41,086 nt of DNA from Gymnopus androsaceus JB14 (lineage: Eukaryota > Basidiomycota > Agaricomycetes > Agaricales > Omphalotaceae). Made by a program: the position numbers and the translations under genes. The stretch lies in NCBI GenBank assembly GCA_009733575.1, contig ML769572.1:91436-132521 (forward strand). The letters are read 5' to 3'. Positions 32,766 to 41,086 of the stretch are shown here, piece after piece (the stretch's first letter is position 1; each line of letters starts with the position of its first letter). The notes beneath the pieces were generated by a model, which saw nothing but the letters and a program-made list of their open reading frames with translations, was not told where the DNA came from and searched no databases.

Positions 32766-34414
32766 TGTTAATTCCGTGTGACCCGGAGTGGAGTGGCCAA
32801 GGTATTGGACAGAGATGGTCTGGAAAGGTTCCGGGCCTGTTATATCCATGCATTCTGGTGCCCTCCAAAGTCCACCAATTACCCCTAAATCATTGCCGAG
32901 CCTCCGGCGCCTATTTCCGAGGCTTACCGAGCCTATATGTTGGTAATCATCTCGGAAACCTCAGCCATACCTTAGGTGGAACTCGGTTGCAAGTCACTGA
33001 CTTGTTTGGACTTCATTACAGCTCCTTTCCTCACTTTCCAGTCTTGCTTCCGCATCTGCCGGAGCCGAGCCGTTCCGTTCCTTTCCGAGCCTCGGTAACC
33101 CTCGGAAGACCTCGGAACAACCTCGGATATATCCCCAGTACCTTTGGACACTTTTCCCATGCTATTGTTTTATTGTCCTTATTGTTTTATTGCCTTTTAT
33201 GTTCTTTTGTCTTTGCTACTGAATTACTATATTGTTTTTACTTACTGAGTACCCGGTCCAGCTCCTGGGAATCTATTTCTTATTGTTAAACACTTTCCCC
33301 ATTTATCCAGACTAAGTAGTATTTAAGTAGTTAAACTTGTACTGTAACTTTAGCTCTAAAATCAACTTAGTCTAGCTGATCTCACTTTCTGAGTCTTGCC
33401 TTTTTTTTACCCAATGTTTCCGAGTCCTAAGCCGAAACAGCCACGTGATCTCGGCAAAATCTCGGCTCCATCTTTGGTTCCACTGCCTTGACTTGGCTTA
33501 GGTCTTACCCTACTGTTTTCCTCTCGGGACACCTTACGGCATGTCAAGGGTGTTGCCAATAGTTTCACCGAGTCCCATATCTCATGAGGTCCAGCCCGGA
33601 ACCTTTCTAGACCATTTCCGTCCAATACCTCGGCTGCTCCGCTCCGGGTTGCACGGACTTAACAAGGCCGATATGGGACTCGGTGAAGCTATTGGCAACA
33701 CCCTTGACATGCCGTAAGGTGTCCCGAGAGGAAAACAGTAGGGTAAGACCTAAGCCAAGTCAAGGCAGTGAAACCAAAGGTGGAGCCGAGATTTTGCCGA
33801 GATCACGTGGCTGTTTTGGCTTAGGAATCGGAAACATTGGGGAAAAAAAAGGCAAGACTCAGAAAGTGAGATCAGCTAGACTAAGTTGATTTTGGAGCTG
33901 AATTACAGTACAAGTTTAACTACTTAAATACTACTAAGTCTGGATAAATGGGGAAAGTGTTTAACAATAAGAAATAGATTCCCGGGAGCCGGAACTGGGT
34001 ACTCATTAAGTAAAAACAATAAGGTAATTCAGTAGCAAAAGACAAAAGAACATAAAAGGCAATAAAACAATAAGGACAATAAAACAATAGCATGGGAAAA
34101 GTGTCCCAAGGTACCGGGGATATATCCAAGGTTGTTCCGAGGTCTTCCGAGGGTTACCGAGGCTCGGAAAGGAATGAAACGGCTTGGGTCTGGCAGATGC
34201 GGAAGCAAGACTGGAAAGTGAGGAAAGGAGCTGTAATGAAGTCCAAACAAGTCAATGACTTGCAACCAAGTTCCAGCTGAGGTATGGCCAAGGTTTCCGA
34301 GATGATTACCGAGATATAGGCTTGGTAAAGCTCGGGAATAGGCACCGGAGGCTCAGCAGTGATTTAGGGGTAATTGGTGGACTTCGGAGGGAACTGGAAT
34401 GCATGGATATAACA
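32766..34414 (+). mobile_element. Solo LTR (family L2, + orientation), itself interrupted
   Basis: Starts TGTTAATTCCGTG and ends GGATATAACA (TG...CA), flanked by perfect 5-bp target duplications AGAAG at 32761-32765 and 34415-34419. Without the nested copy it is 822 bp (32766-32837 plus 33665-34414), matching the 827-bp nested LTR. No internal retrotransposon sequence remains, as expected after LTR-LTR recombination. Gypsy or Copia origin cannot be told from the LTR alone. Confidence 0.88.
32838..33664 (-). mobile_element. Nested solo LTR of the same family, opposite orientation
   Basis: On the minus strand it starts TGTTAAGTCCGTGC (33664) and ends GGATATAACA (32838). It is flanked by GGGCC (32833-32837) and AGGCC (33665-33669), a 5-bp target duplication with one change. 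Because it faces the outer LTR, 32840-34410 forms an inverted repeat with arms of roughly 750 bp, which could produce hairpin RNA if transcribed through. Confidence 0.88.
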
Positions 34415-34724
34415 AGAAGCCAAAGAATCCTTCCAGTGATGCCGCCACTCTTGCTGGTGATGACAAACTTGGTGATTACACTTATTGATTTTTTACTCCT
34501 CCTTTAATTCCAGGGTGTATCCCTCTATACCTCTACTCATTCTTTTCCATTGTTCATGCTTGGACTGCAGGGGTGTGTTGGAATATATGATTGGTATTTA
34601 GTCTGGCACTCACTGGTTACGTCTCACTGCTACTCCCACTTCCCAATTTAGTTATATTCATCCCCTATTTACATTACTTATATTAGCCCATACCTACATT
34701 CCGGAACCCTTGCACATTTGCTTT

Positions 34725-35450
34725 TAGAGATGGGCACGAATAGCAAATATTCATGAGTATTCATGAATATTTAGCCATTCGTTACTCGCGAATAATGAGT
34801 CACGAGTGATGAATATATTCGTTACACGAGTACTTACTCGAGTATAAATAGCCACTTTGATGTCACAAATATTCGTGGTACTTTATTCATGAATATTCGC
34901 GAATATTCGCCGATATCACGTGCTCGTTAGCATGAGCATGTGAGGTATTCATTACTTAAGCAAAAATTCAATATATAACTTAATTTGGCTATGTTTGAAT
35001 ATGTATATAATGTTATTGACATGTAACTGTAATAAAATCTGTGTGGCTTAGTGGTTATGGGCGCCGACTCTGGATTAAGGTCAGGCCTTCCTGTGATAGC
35101 TGACCAGCAGAGTTCAATTCTCAGTACCGCCACAATTTTGTGTCATGTAATAGTACTCGGAAATGTATACAGACTGTATTTATATTATTATTAAACACTA
35201 ATATAGTACTTCAACATTATTACTTACATGTTCGAGCCTATATTTACTTTATTTGTAATGTTGTTAATTAATCACAAGTATACTCGAGTATTTGTCCTAA
35301 AATACTCGTTATTCACAAATATCTATTTGCGAATATATGTCTGTACAAATATTCGAGTATATACTCGAGTATAAATAGTGGATTTGAGGTGACAAATATT
35401 CGTACCACGAATAACGAATATACTCGAGTATGTATTCGTGCCCACCTCTA
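34725..35450. mobile_element. hAT-type MITE (726 bp) with 8-bp target duplication
   Basis: Ends are TAGAGATGGGCACGAATA and, inverted, TAGAGGTGGGCACGAATA. TTTGCTTT stands directly outside both ends (34717-34724 and 35451-35458). Eight-base duplications and TAGAG/CAGAG-like ends are typical of hAT. The subterminal regions are dense in TATTCG and CTCGAGTA words in both orientations, possible transposase-binding repeats. The uninterrupted target is visible in the element's own 5' LTR near 31866-31876. No transposase is encoded. Confidence 0.92.
35042..35134 (+). ncRNA. tRNA-like sequence inside the hAT MITE
   Basis: TGGCTTAGTGGTTA is a good box A and GAGTTCAATTCTC a good box B. TGTGGC (35042-35047) pairs with GCCACA (35129-35134), and TTTT follows. 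The anticodon stem and the lower acceptor stem do not pair well and the 93-nt length is unusual, so this is a tRNA pseudogene or tRNA-derived (SINE-like) piece, not a working tRNA. Confidence 0.5.
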
Positions 35451-35480
35451 TTTGCTTTGGGTTCCCTGCCAATTGAGTGC

Positions 35481-35540
35481 ATATCCCAGGATGCCCCAGG
35501 ATGTCTCAGGATGTCTCAGGATGTCTCAGGATGTCCCAGG
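35481..35540. repeat. 10-bp tandem repeat (ATGTCTCAGG), six units
   Basis: Six consecutive 10-mers ending in CAGG: three identical ATGTCTCAGG and three variants. It begins where the 3' LTR is truncated, so it may mark a break and repair site. Confidence 0.85.
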
Positions 35541-36661
35541 ACATTTAGGATGACTAGGATACCTGAGGTGTCCAAAGTTTTACCTTTTTTCCTGGGCCAA
35601 CTAGGTTGCCTCAGGTTGCCTAAGAGGCCTAAGAGATCTTGGATCCTCCTGGGCTCAAAACAGTTTTTGCTGATGCGAACTGCAGTACAGTGCAAGGTTT
35701 GGTGAAATCGAGTATTTTTAGCACCAGTGCGGTTTCCGGTATTCCGAAATGGGTCTAAAAACCGAACCACACTGCACTTTAGAACCCTAGTACTACTGCA
35801 AAATTGCTTGCTTTGACCTTTATTACAATGATACACCACAGTCACACTCAATGTCAATCTTATCACATTTCCAATTGTTACCTTTGTAAAGAACCGAGTT
35901 CAGGTTCTTTTGTCTGAATCCAAAAAATGAATTCAGATAGGTATATTCAGACTAATTGTCTGAAGGCTTGTCGAAATGAAAGGGTCAACGGGTCTAAATA
36001 TCGTATAGATAGTTGTTTTGAACAACTACGATGGTATAATTTGGGTATCGAGCGTGATTGGTCTGTCAAAGCGTAACTTCGTTAGTGCAAAATAGCTGGG
36101 AAAGCGTCAGCTAAATCGGGTATTTGGTCTCTGGGAAAGCTTCAGAGTTGCCCTTCAGTGGTTAAACTGGGATACAATGAGCCAATTGTATTGTCCAAGT
36201 GTTTATGATTGTGAAATACAAAATATATGACTGGGGGTCAAAATAGTATTTAGGTTACTTATATACTATTTCGTGTGACTCAAAGTGAGCAATAAATGTA
36301 ATAATGTGTCAAGTAATAAATCGGAGTCAAATCTCGGGACCTCTGTTAGATTCGGAACCAGGTATGCATCTGGAGCCTTTCCTAGGTAAGTAGGCGCTGA
36401 TGCATGTGATGCGCGCTTATGGATATATGATAGAATCCAGAATTTTGTGGTACGGTTCTTGACAACCTTGCTCTAATTTCAGGGAAATTTAAAGGGTTCA
36501 ATGATGAGCTCTAAGTATGAGTTATAATGGTATTTAAGTAATAAACAAGGAGCTAATTAAATGTGTAGTGAGTAAGTAAGTAAATCCAAAAATGAATAGA
36601 AGTTGTATATCCATAAGTAAGTATAATTGATTGTGAAGCTCTGAGATGCATATACTTTCCC
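35541..36661. other. Non-coding, repeat-derived stretch
   Basis: 35700-35789 ends with GCACTTTAGAACCCTA, inverted to the sequence at 31433 (TAGGGCTTAAAAGTGCAG). The rest is AT-rich with no open frame or recognised motif. Confidence 0.4.
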
Positions 36662-36880
36662 ATTTCATTCAACTTGACAGTCACAAGTCACGGGCCCATG
36701 AAATGTTGTGAAATGTCACACTGGTCATGGGTCACTGTACAAAATTTGACCAAAATCAACAGCTTTGACTGGCTTTAGCACTGAAAAAGCTTAAAAATAT
36801 TTCCATATAAGGAAATTTGTTGAAATCATAATTTCAACATGGTGGTCACACATCACAAGCCATGTCGAATTGAATGAAAT
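36662..36880. mobile_element. Small MITE-like element with 18-bp inverted ends
   Basis: The left end is ATTTCATTCAACTTGACA; the right end, inverted, is ATTTCATTCAATTCGACA (16 of 18 match). An inner GTTGAAAT/ATTTCAAC pair near 36820 adds a small stem. No coding capacity and no certain target duplication. Confidence 0.55.
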
Positions 36881-37351
36881 GCAACAGTATTTGCAAGCAG
36901 ATAGGGACCACAATGAGTGGGAGAACATTGGGAAAGGCAAGGGTAAGGATTTCATTCTTAATTAATAACTAGAGGCAGTCTACAAGTTAAATGCACCATT
37001 GCATTCACTAAGCTTTCAATATGCTTGGAGCTCAAGTGAAAGAGAATTTAAATAGGTGTGTAGCTCACATAGATGACTTCATACTACATATGACATATTA
37101 ATGTGATTGAAGTGCAATGGAGTATTTTGATGGCAAGCTGCAAGCATTGATGGGAAGAGAAACAACAGTATCAACTTAAAGTCCAACTGTACAGGTGACT
37201 ACTGTACCATTATGGTTAGAAGTGCAACAGATATGATGTGTAATTATTTCAATACTTCAGTTGATCAATTCAACAACTGCAAGGTAATGTGAAGGACATG
37301 AACTGAGTTCAGTTTAGGTGGTGGCTGGCATAGCTGGCAAAGAATTATAAG
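36881..37351. other. Non-coding AT-rich stretch
   Basis: Nothing recognised beyond short frames. Confidence 0.4.
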
Positions 37352-37359
37352 GAAATCTA

Positions 37360-37640
37360 TAGGTCTCAGCACTGTACTGTATATGGGTACAGTCCTAGTT
37401 GATATGGGTTGTATTTTGTATGGTGATTCCATACCGATATCATAATTTATACCCCAAAATGGATACAGTATGTGCATGGAGTGCCCATATTATCCGTAAC
37501 ACAGGTGTAACAGGTGATACATGCATAACCATCCTGTACCCATACCATCTTTAGAAAGCCTCAAACCAATGACGGTATGGGTACAGTCGTGAATTATGGT
37601 ACCCATAGATGTATCAATATGGATACAGTGCAGACCTCTA
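37360..37640. mobile_element. Second hAT-type MITE (281 bp) with perfect 8-bp duplication
   Basis: GAAATCTA lies immediately outside both ends (37352-37359 and 37641-37648). The ends are TAGGTCTCAGCACTGTA and, inverted, TAGAGGTCTGCACTGTA. Inside, TATGGGTACAG and its reverse complement recur in both orientations (about 37382, 37535, 37576), again like subterminal binding sites. Distinct in sequence from the 726-bp MITE. Confidence 0.85.
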
Positions 37641-37648
37641 GAAATCTA

Positions 37649-38224
37649 GTCTGGACTTGTCAAGGAGCCTTAGTAGAGTAATAATGGTGATCAAAATGTA
37701 TTGAAACACATTTACAATGGATTCGGAAAACCTTGGCATGTGCATCAAACTTTTGTCAAAAATAAATATCTTGTAAATGTCTCTAGGCGCTTCCCAGCCA
37801 CTTTCAAGACACACAAGGGCACACATCTCCCTAATCCCTTGTCTCTCAGTGAATTTATCATGAAGATAGTGTTTTTATAGCAGGATATAATAGATATGAG
37901 CTCACAGCATCAAAATAAGACCTAATTTTACTGTAACATGAAGCTAATTTCACTAATTGAATGTAATTGAACATTTATCAAACATTTGCACCATAAACAG
38001 GTCCAAAACCTTTTTAGAATGGGATCCTACAGGTCCTGTAACCTATTCATCTCCAAAACACTGTTTGAGCTTGAGTTCTCTAAATTCTGTACCATCCGGA
38101 ACACCGGAGAAGAGCCTGCTGGCTTATGGAAAAGTACCGATGGCTGTGGTTATGAGATATTTATTTTTGAAAAAAAAAAAAAATTGATGCACAATTGTAA
38201 GTTTTTAATTCCTCTACAAATTTA
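37649..38224. other. Non-coding AT-rich stretch
   Basis: Overlapping frames at 37957-38240 have no domain; an A-run near 38170-38182 is present. Confidence 0.4.
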
Positions 38225-38904
38225 CTACAGCTGTAAGTAAGATAGCAACAGTGATGTAATATATTTGAGCTATGTTACTACTTCACATGTGCCTTATGGC
38301 ATGTGGGATTCTTGGCAGTACTAATCAGCAAAACCTGGATTTTCACTGGAGGTCTCTGGAATAGGGTACCTTGCTCCAGAGATGTCCCAAATGAATGGGT
38401 TTTCTCCAGCAAAAATACAGGTTTTGCTGATGTAGTCTTGACAGGTGTGTTAAGCTATTCACCTGATGGAGAACATTCAATCCTTGGCTGTACCGTATTT
38501 AATAAAAGACTTTTTTTCTTTCTAAGCAATGCAATGGCTAGCTCTTGTTAGGGTTTGTGCAAAGGGTGAACTCTAAAATTAGAGGGCTATTCCAGCATTG
38601 CCAAGCATGCTGGGTTAGCAATTAGGGGTTGGGGTTAGGGTTAGGCACTGGTGCCTATCAAAATAAGCACACACAAGGCTTTAGGGTGCCTGATGACTTC
38701 CTGGCCCCGGGGACCCCCCAAGCGCAGCAAGGGAGGGAGGGAAGTGGAGGCAGGCCTGAAATTTGCACATCAAATTGTATTAATAGTATCAATATACAAT
38801 ACATAATTGAGGGTACCTAAAATTGTAGTAATTTGTAGACTAATGTAAAACCTACAGTTGTAGTCATTTTTGTTTACAAGATCTGTGTCTAGGGCTCTGG
38901 TCAC
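38225..38904. repeat. Dispersed repeat R, copy 1 (carries MITE M1)
   Basis: Aligns with 40020-40573 throughout, apart from the M1 insertion and small length changes. Shared landmarks: CATGTGCCTTATGGCAT, CAATGGCTAGCTC, a hairpin around TTAGGGTTTG, GGGTTAGGGTTAGG, GGCTTTAGGGTGCC, AGCGCAGCAAGGGAGG and TAATTTGTAGAC. Probably part of a larger transposon, perhaps the hAT element at the right edge. Confidence 0.75.
38324..38431. mobile_element. MITE family M1, copy 2 (108 bp, shortened)
   Basis: The left end ATCAGCAAAACCTGGATTTT and the right end (CAAAAATACAGGTTTTGCTGAT) are inverted. The interior matches 12395-12463 but lacks the palindromic left half. It interrupts repeat R relative to its other copy. 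Confidence 0.75.
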
Positions 38905-39110
38905 TATTAAAATGCAAGTTATTTACATTTTGCTGAGCCTTGGCTGCAAGCATGGGAAAAACAAGTTAACTTGACTGAATTGAACAAGTAAGCAAAAGTT
39001 ACTTAAAACTTACTTAAGTATTCATTTTAATCTCATCTTTGCTCTACATTCATAATGCATACCTGGAGCTCTGATGCAAGTTTTTGCTTTGCTTTTGCAT
39101 GTTGCTTCCT

Positions 39111-39523
39111 CACACACCAAAAATGCGAAAAAAAAAAAAATCCGCTCAAATGAAATACTAGCTGATTTATAAACTTTTGTTTCAAAAATCACTTATGAGT
39201 GAAAATTTGACTGAAAGTTGATTATTCAGTCAAACAGCCTTGTTGAGTGAAAATATACATACCAGTACATTATTTAGATAAATCAAAGAAGGACCTGAAT
39301 TATAATGTATATGAGCTCCCAAAATGGTAATGTTTGTCATATACTTATTGCAAGTCATTTACCATTTTGGGAGCTCAAATATATTATAATTCAGGCCCAT
39401 CTTTGGTTTATCTAAATAATGTACTGATATGTATATTTTCACTCATAAGTGATTTTTGATACAAAAGTTTATAAATCAGTTAGTATTTCATTTGAGCAGA
39501 TTCTTTTTGCACTTTCGGTGTGT
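39111..39523. mobile_element. Foldback element: long near-perfect inverted repeat
   Basis: The left arm 39111-39330 and right arm 39359-39523 are reverse complements with few mismatches around a 28-nt loop. The outermost bases are CACACACC and GGTGTGT. The left arm has a 48-bp extra piece (39207-39254). Shared blocks include CTCAAATGAAATACTA, GATTTATAAACTTTTGT, CACTTATGAGTGAAAAT, ACATTATTTAGATAAA and GAGCTCCCAAAATGGTAA. Transcription would give a long hairpin suited to Dicer (inference). Confidence 0.88.
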
Positions 39524-40019
39524 CATGTCCTTTGAGATCTGCTGCCTAGGTGGGACATAGCAGTCTGGTTGCCCTTTGCAATGAATCCATTTGTAGCAGC
39601 AACCTGCAAGATGACCTTCTTTAGTGCATATTTGTGCAGTACCAGCACTACTCACTCATTCATCTTCAATCAATCAAGTAAATCTCATCAACATTGACCA
39701 ACACACTGAATGGACTCTTTCAATGGTTGCAATGTGGAACAAAGTTCATCCCAGGTTTTTGTGAGGGGCTGGTATAGCAAAGTGAGTTTTGATCACTCAC
39801 CTCACCTCTCTTTCTTGAGTTCCTGACACAGTTCATTGTTTGCAGTTTTATTGTCCATTGCGATCACTCGATCTACTGTCTCTTTCCACAGCATTTGCGA
39901 GCATGCAGGAGGAGGGCACCTATATAACATATAAGTACTATACATGGCAATGCAACCTATGGCATAGGATTTGTTTACAATCACTTACAAGTGTAAATAA
40001 TACCAATGTCAACAAATTA
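39524..40019. other. Spacer between foldback element and repeat R copy 2
   Basis: A minus-strand frame (39802-39984) ends in a helical MLWKETVDRVIAMDN stretch; unassigned. Confidence 0.35.
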
Positions 40020-40573
40020 CTTACAATGTGACAGTGCCAATGTAATATATTTCAATTAGATCACTACTTTACATGCGCCTTATGGCATAACGGTATTCTC
40101 AGTCAGCTCATCTGATGGGAATTGTGCGCTACCTAGCAGCAGGTGTTTGAACCTCTAATGTATTAGGTATCAGTTTAATTCCTTTTTTTTTTTTTTTTCT
40201 TTCTCTGCAATGCCGTGGCTAGCTCTCGTTAGGGTTTGCCCAAAGGGTGAACCCTAACATCAGAGAGCTAGTCCAGCATTGCCAAACATGCTGGGTTAGG
40301 GGTTAAGGGTTGGGTTAGGGTTAGGGGCTGCTGCCTCTTGAAATAAGCGCAAATGAGGCTTTAGGGTGCCCGCCAACAACTTCCCGGCCCTGGAGGACCC
40401 CCCGAGCGCAGCAAGGGAGGGGAGGGAAGCGGAGGCGGGCCCGAAATTTGCGCGCCAGATTGTATTACTATATCAAAATTGATTGTACCTACAGTTGTAA
40501 ATAATTTGTAGACATTGATATTACCTACAATTGTAATAGTTTTTGTATACAAAATCTGTGTTCTGGGCTCGGC
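40020..40573. repeat. Dispersed repeat R, copy 2
   Basis: Second copy of the 38225-38904 repeat without the M1 insertion. It contains a strong hairpin at about 40205-40286: GCAATGCC and CTAGCTCTC arms and GTTAGGGTT pairing with AACCCTAAC. It then has TTAGGGTTAGGG (two telomere-like units), and it abuts the hAT transposase fragment on the right. Confidence 0.75.
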
Positions 40574-41086
40574 AATGTAGACATGTCAAAGACTGACCAG
40601 TTGATGCAGCATCAGTCCCGCTAGCACCCTGCTTGATGACTGCACAACAAAGGGTGCAAATAAACATGATGAATTTGGCCTTGCTCTCAGTGTCAAACTC
40701 AATGTTTGGGTCATGGCCAAAGAAGGAATATGCATTTGACTTGCATTTCACAATGATGTCACCTATGTTAATTTTTTAAACAGTAAGTATAAGTTTGCCA
40801 CAGCCTGAGGTTTTAAGTGCTCACGAATTTATTTAGTGTCTTTCTTTTTAGCTTCTTCATCGTCATCACTTGGTTCTTCATCAGAGGCTTTGGTGAGATT
40901 GATGGATGCAGTGGTGGAGTCATTGCTTGGAGGATCAAAGGAGGGATCAGTCAAAGAATGGGCAGAGGATCTCTTGCTGTTGGTGATTTTTCCACTGCTG
41001 GCATCATCAGTATCTGGGAACCTACAGTGTCAATCAAGGCTGGCAATGAATATCTTGCTTTACTTACCTGTCTCACCCAAGACTTT
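40574..41086 (-). pseudogene. hAT-type transposase, N-terminal fragment with broken BED zinc finger
   Basis: Read leftwards from the window edge. Exon ...KVLGE ends near 41068. Exon 2 (from 41013) is DTDDASSGKITNSKRSS followed by an acidic, Lys-rich tail that meets TAA (about 40821-40823). Exon 3 (from 40762) gives DIIVKCKSNAYSFFG, then FIMFICTLCCAVIKQGASG. The CTLC pair is the first half of a BED-like zinc finger as found in basidiomycete hAT transposases. The second half (His/Cys) and the catalytic domain are missing because repeat R begins. The fragment is 5' open at the window edge. Confidence 0.6.

Larger units (their letters stand above)
32160..34488 (+). pseudogene. Copia-type gag with CCHC knuckle, split by a solo LTR
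   Basis: ATG 32160 begins MDLSQFNYDQLDFGNCKHW; the first part is UBN2-like gag. TAG at 32409-32411 interrupts it, and the same phase then continues through VDGLPSSYNHLISTISKL to a zinc knuckle CHFCGQTGHLWMHC (about 32690-32731). The frame is cut at 32765 by the inserted LTR. It resumes in the correct phase at 34420, past the second AGAAG, and closes at TGA 34486-34488. The clean resumption shows that the insertion was simple and that gag was the only coding region. Confidence 0.8.
31725..35477 (+). mobile_element. Gag-only LTR retrotransposon with nested insertions (TR-GAG-like)
   Basis: A degenerate LTR starts at 31725 (TTTTGGAATATATGATTGG, ancestral TGTTGG) and its partner starts at 34576 (TGTTGGAATATATGATTGG). 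Between them lies only a gag reading frame, which ends at TGA 34486-34488, 87 bp before the 3' LTR. There is no protease, integrase or RT. This is the layout of non-autonomous 'TR-GAG' elements described in plants. The element later received a solo LTR in gag and an hAT MITE in its 3' LTR; with both insertions removed it would be about 1.4 kb. The 3' LTR is cut short near 35477, where a 10-bp tandem repeat begins. Confidence 0.75.
34576..35477 (+). repeat. 3' LTR of the gag-only element, interrupted by hAT MITE
   Basis: 34576-34724 and 35459-35477 continue the alignment with the 5' LTR on either side of the MITE. A short purine-rich run (GCAGGGG) precedes the LTR start, a plausible polypurine tract. 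Confidence 0.75.

Noticed and set aside
32850..34410. Apparent giant palindrome as a single foldback transposon
   Set aside because: The arms resolve into two LTRs of one family, each with its own target duplication, so nested insertion explains it better.
35481..35540. CRISPR-like array
   Set aside because: Units are contiguous 10-mers without spacers, and the genome is eukaryotic.
38625..38645. Telomere (TTAGGG repeats)
   Set aside because: Only about two units, embedded in a dispersed repeat; not a chromosome end.

Overview
The window looks like nuclear DNA of a filamentous basidiomycete fungus, probably an agaricomycete. The three best gene models are cut by many short introns (about 50-130 bp), the only clear tRNA gene carries an intron after the anticodon, and the transposons are of fungal Copia, hAT and IS630/Tc1-mariner type. 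No bacterial-style operons, CRISPR arrays or rRNA genes are visible. All models were built by eye from reading frames, splice signals and remembered protein families; no search was run.

Layout: 1-5129 is repeat-rich non-genic DNA with a small inverted-repeat element, a decayed IS630/Tc1-like DDE transposase and several hairpins. 5130-12063 is a Copia-type LTR retrotransposon carrying an internal tandem duplication. It keeps gag, protease and integrase sequence but no reverse transcriptase, and it is flanked by a 5-bp target duplication. 12064-29078 is the host-gene island: a TPR protein gene (+), a decayed copy and then an intact copy of a coiled-coil/Cys-rich gene (+), an alpha/beta hydrolase (-, seven exons), a long unassigned stretch, tRNA-Glu(CTC), another unassigned stretch, and a nine-exon pathogen-related (SnoaL/NTF2-like) protein gene (+).

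29358-41086 is a transposon graveyard. Its centrepiece is a four-layer nest: a gag-only LTR element (31725-35477) whose gag is split by a solo LTR (target duplication AGAAG). That solo LTR is split by a second, opposite-facing LTR of the same family. The outer element's 3' LTR is split by a 726-bp hAT MITE (target duplication TTTGCTTT) that contains a tRNA-like sequence. The 5' LTR of the same element preserves the empty site. A second hAT MITE with a perfect 8-bp duplication (GAAATCTA), a 0.4-kb foldback element, a duplicated 0.6-kb repeat with a hairpin, and the 5' end of an hAT/BED transposase gene fill the right edge.

Two cross-cutting observations. First, the two Copia copies differ almost only by one-base length changes, and the hydrolase gene is broken by one extra base in an AAA run, which suggests residual long-read assembly errors. 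Second, stop codons inside the Copia reading frame can each be explained by one CpG-type or G-to-A transition, as expected of methylated transposons. I found no evidence for a new defence or metabolic system; the most interesting material is the nested gag-only element with its built-in empty-site control and the structured repeats on the right.
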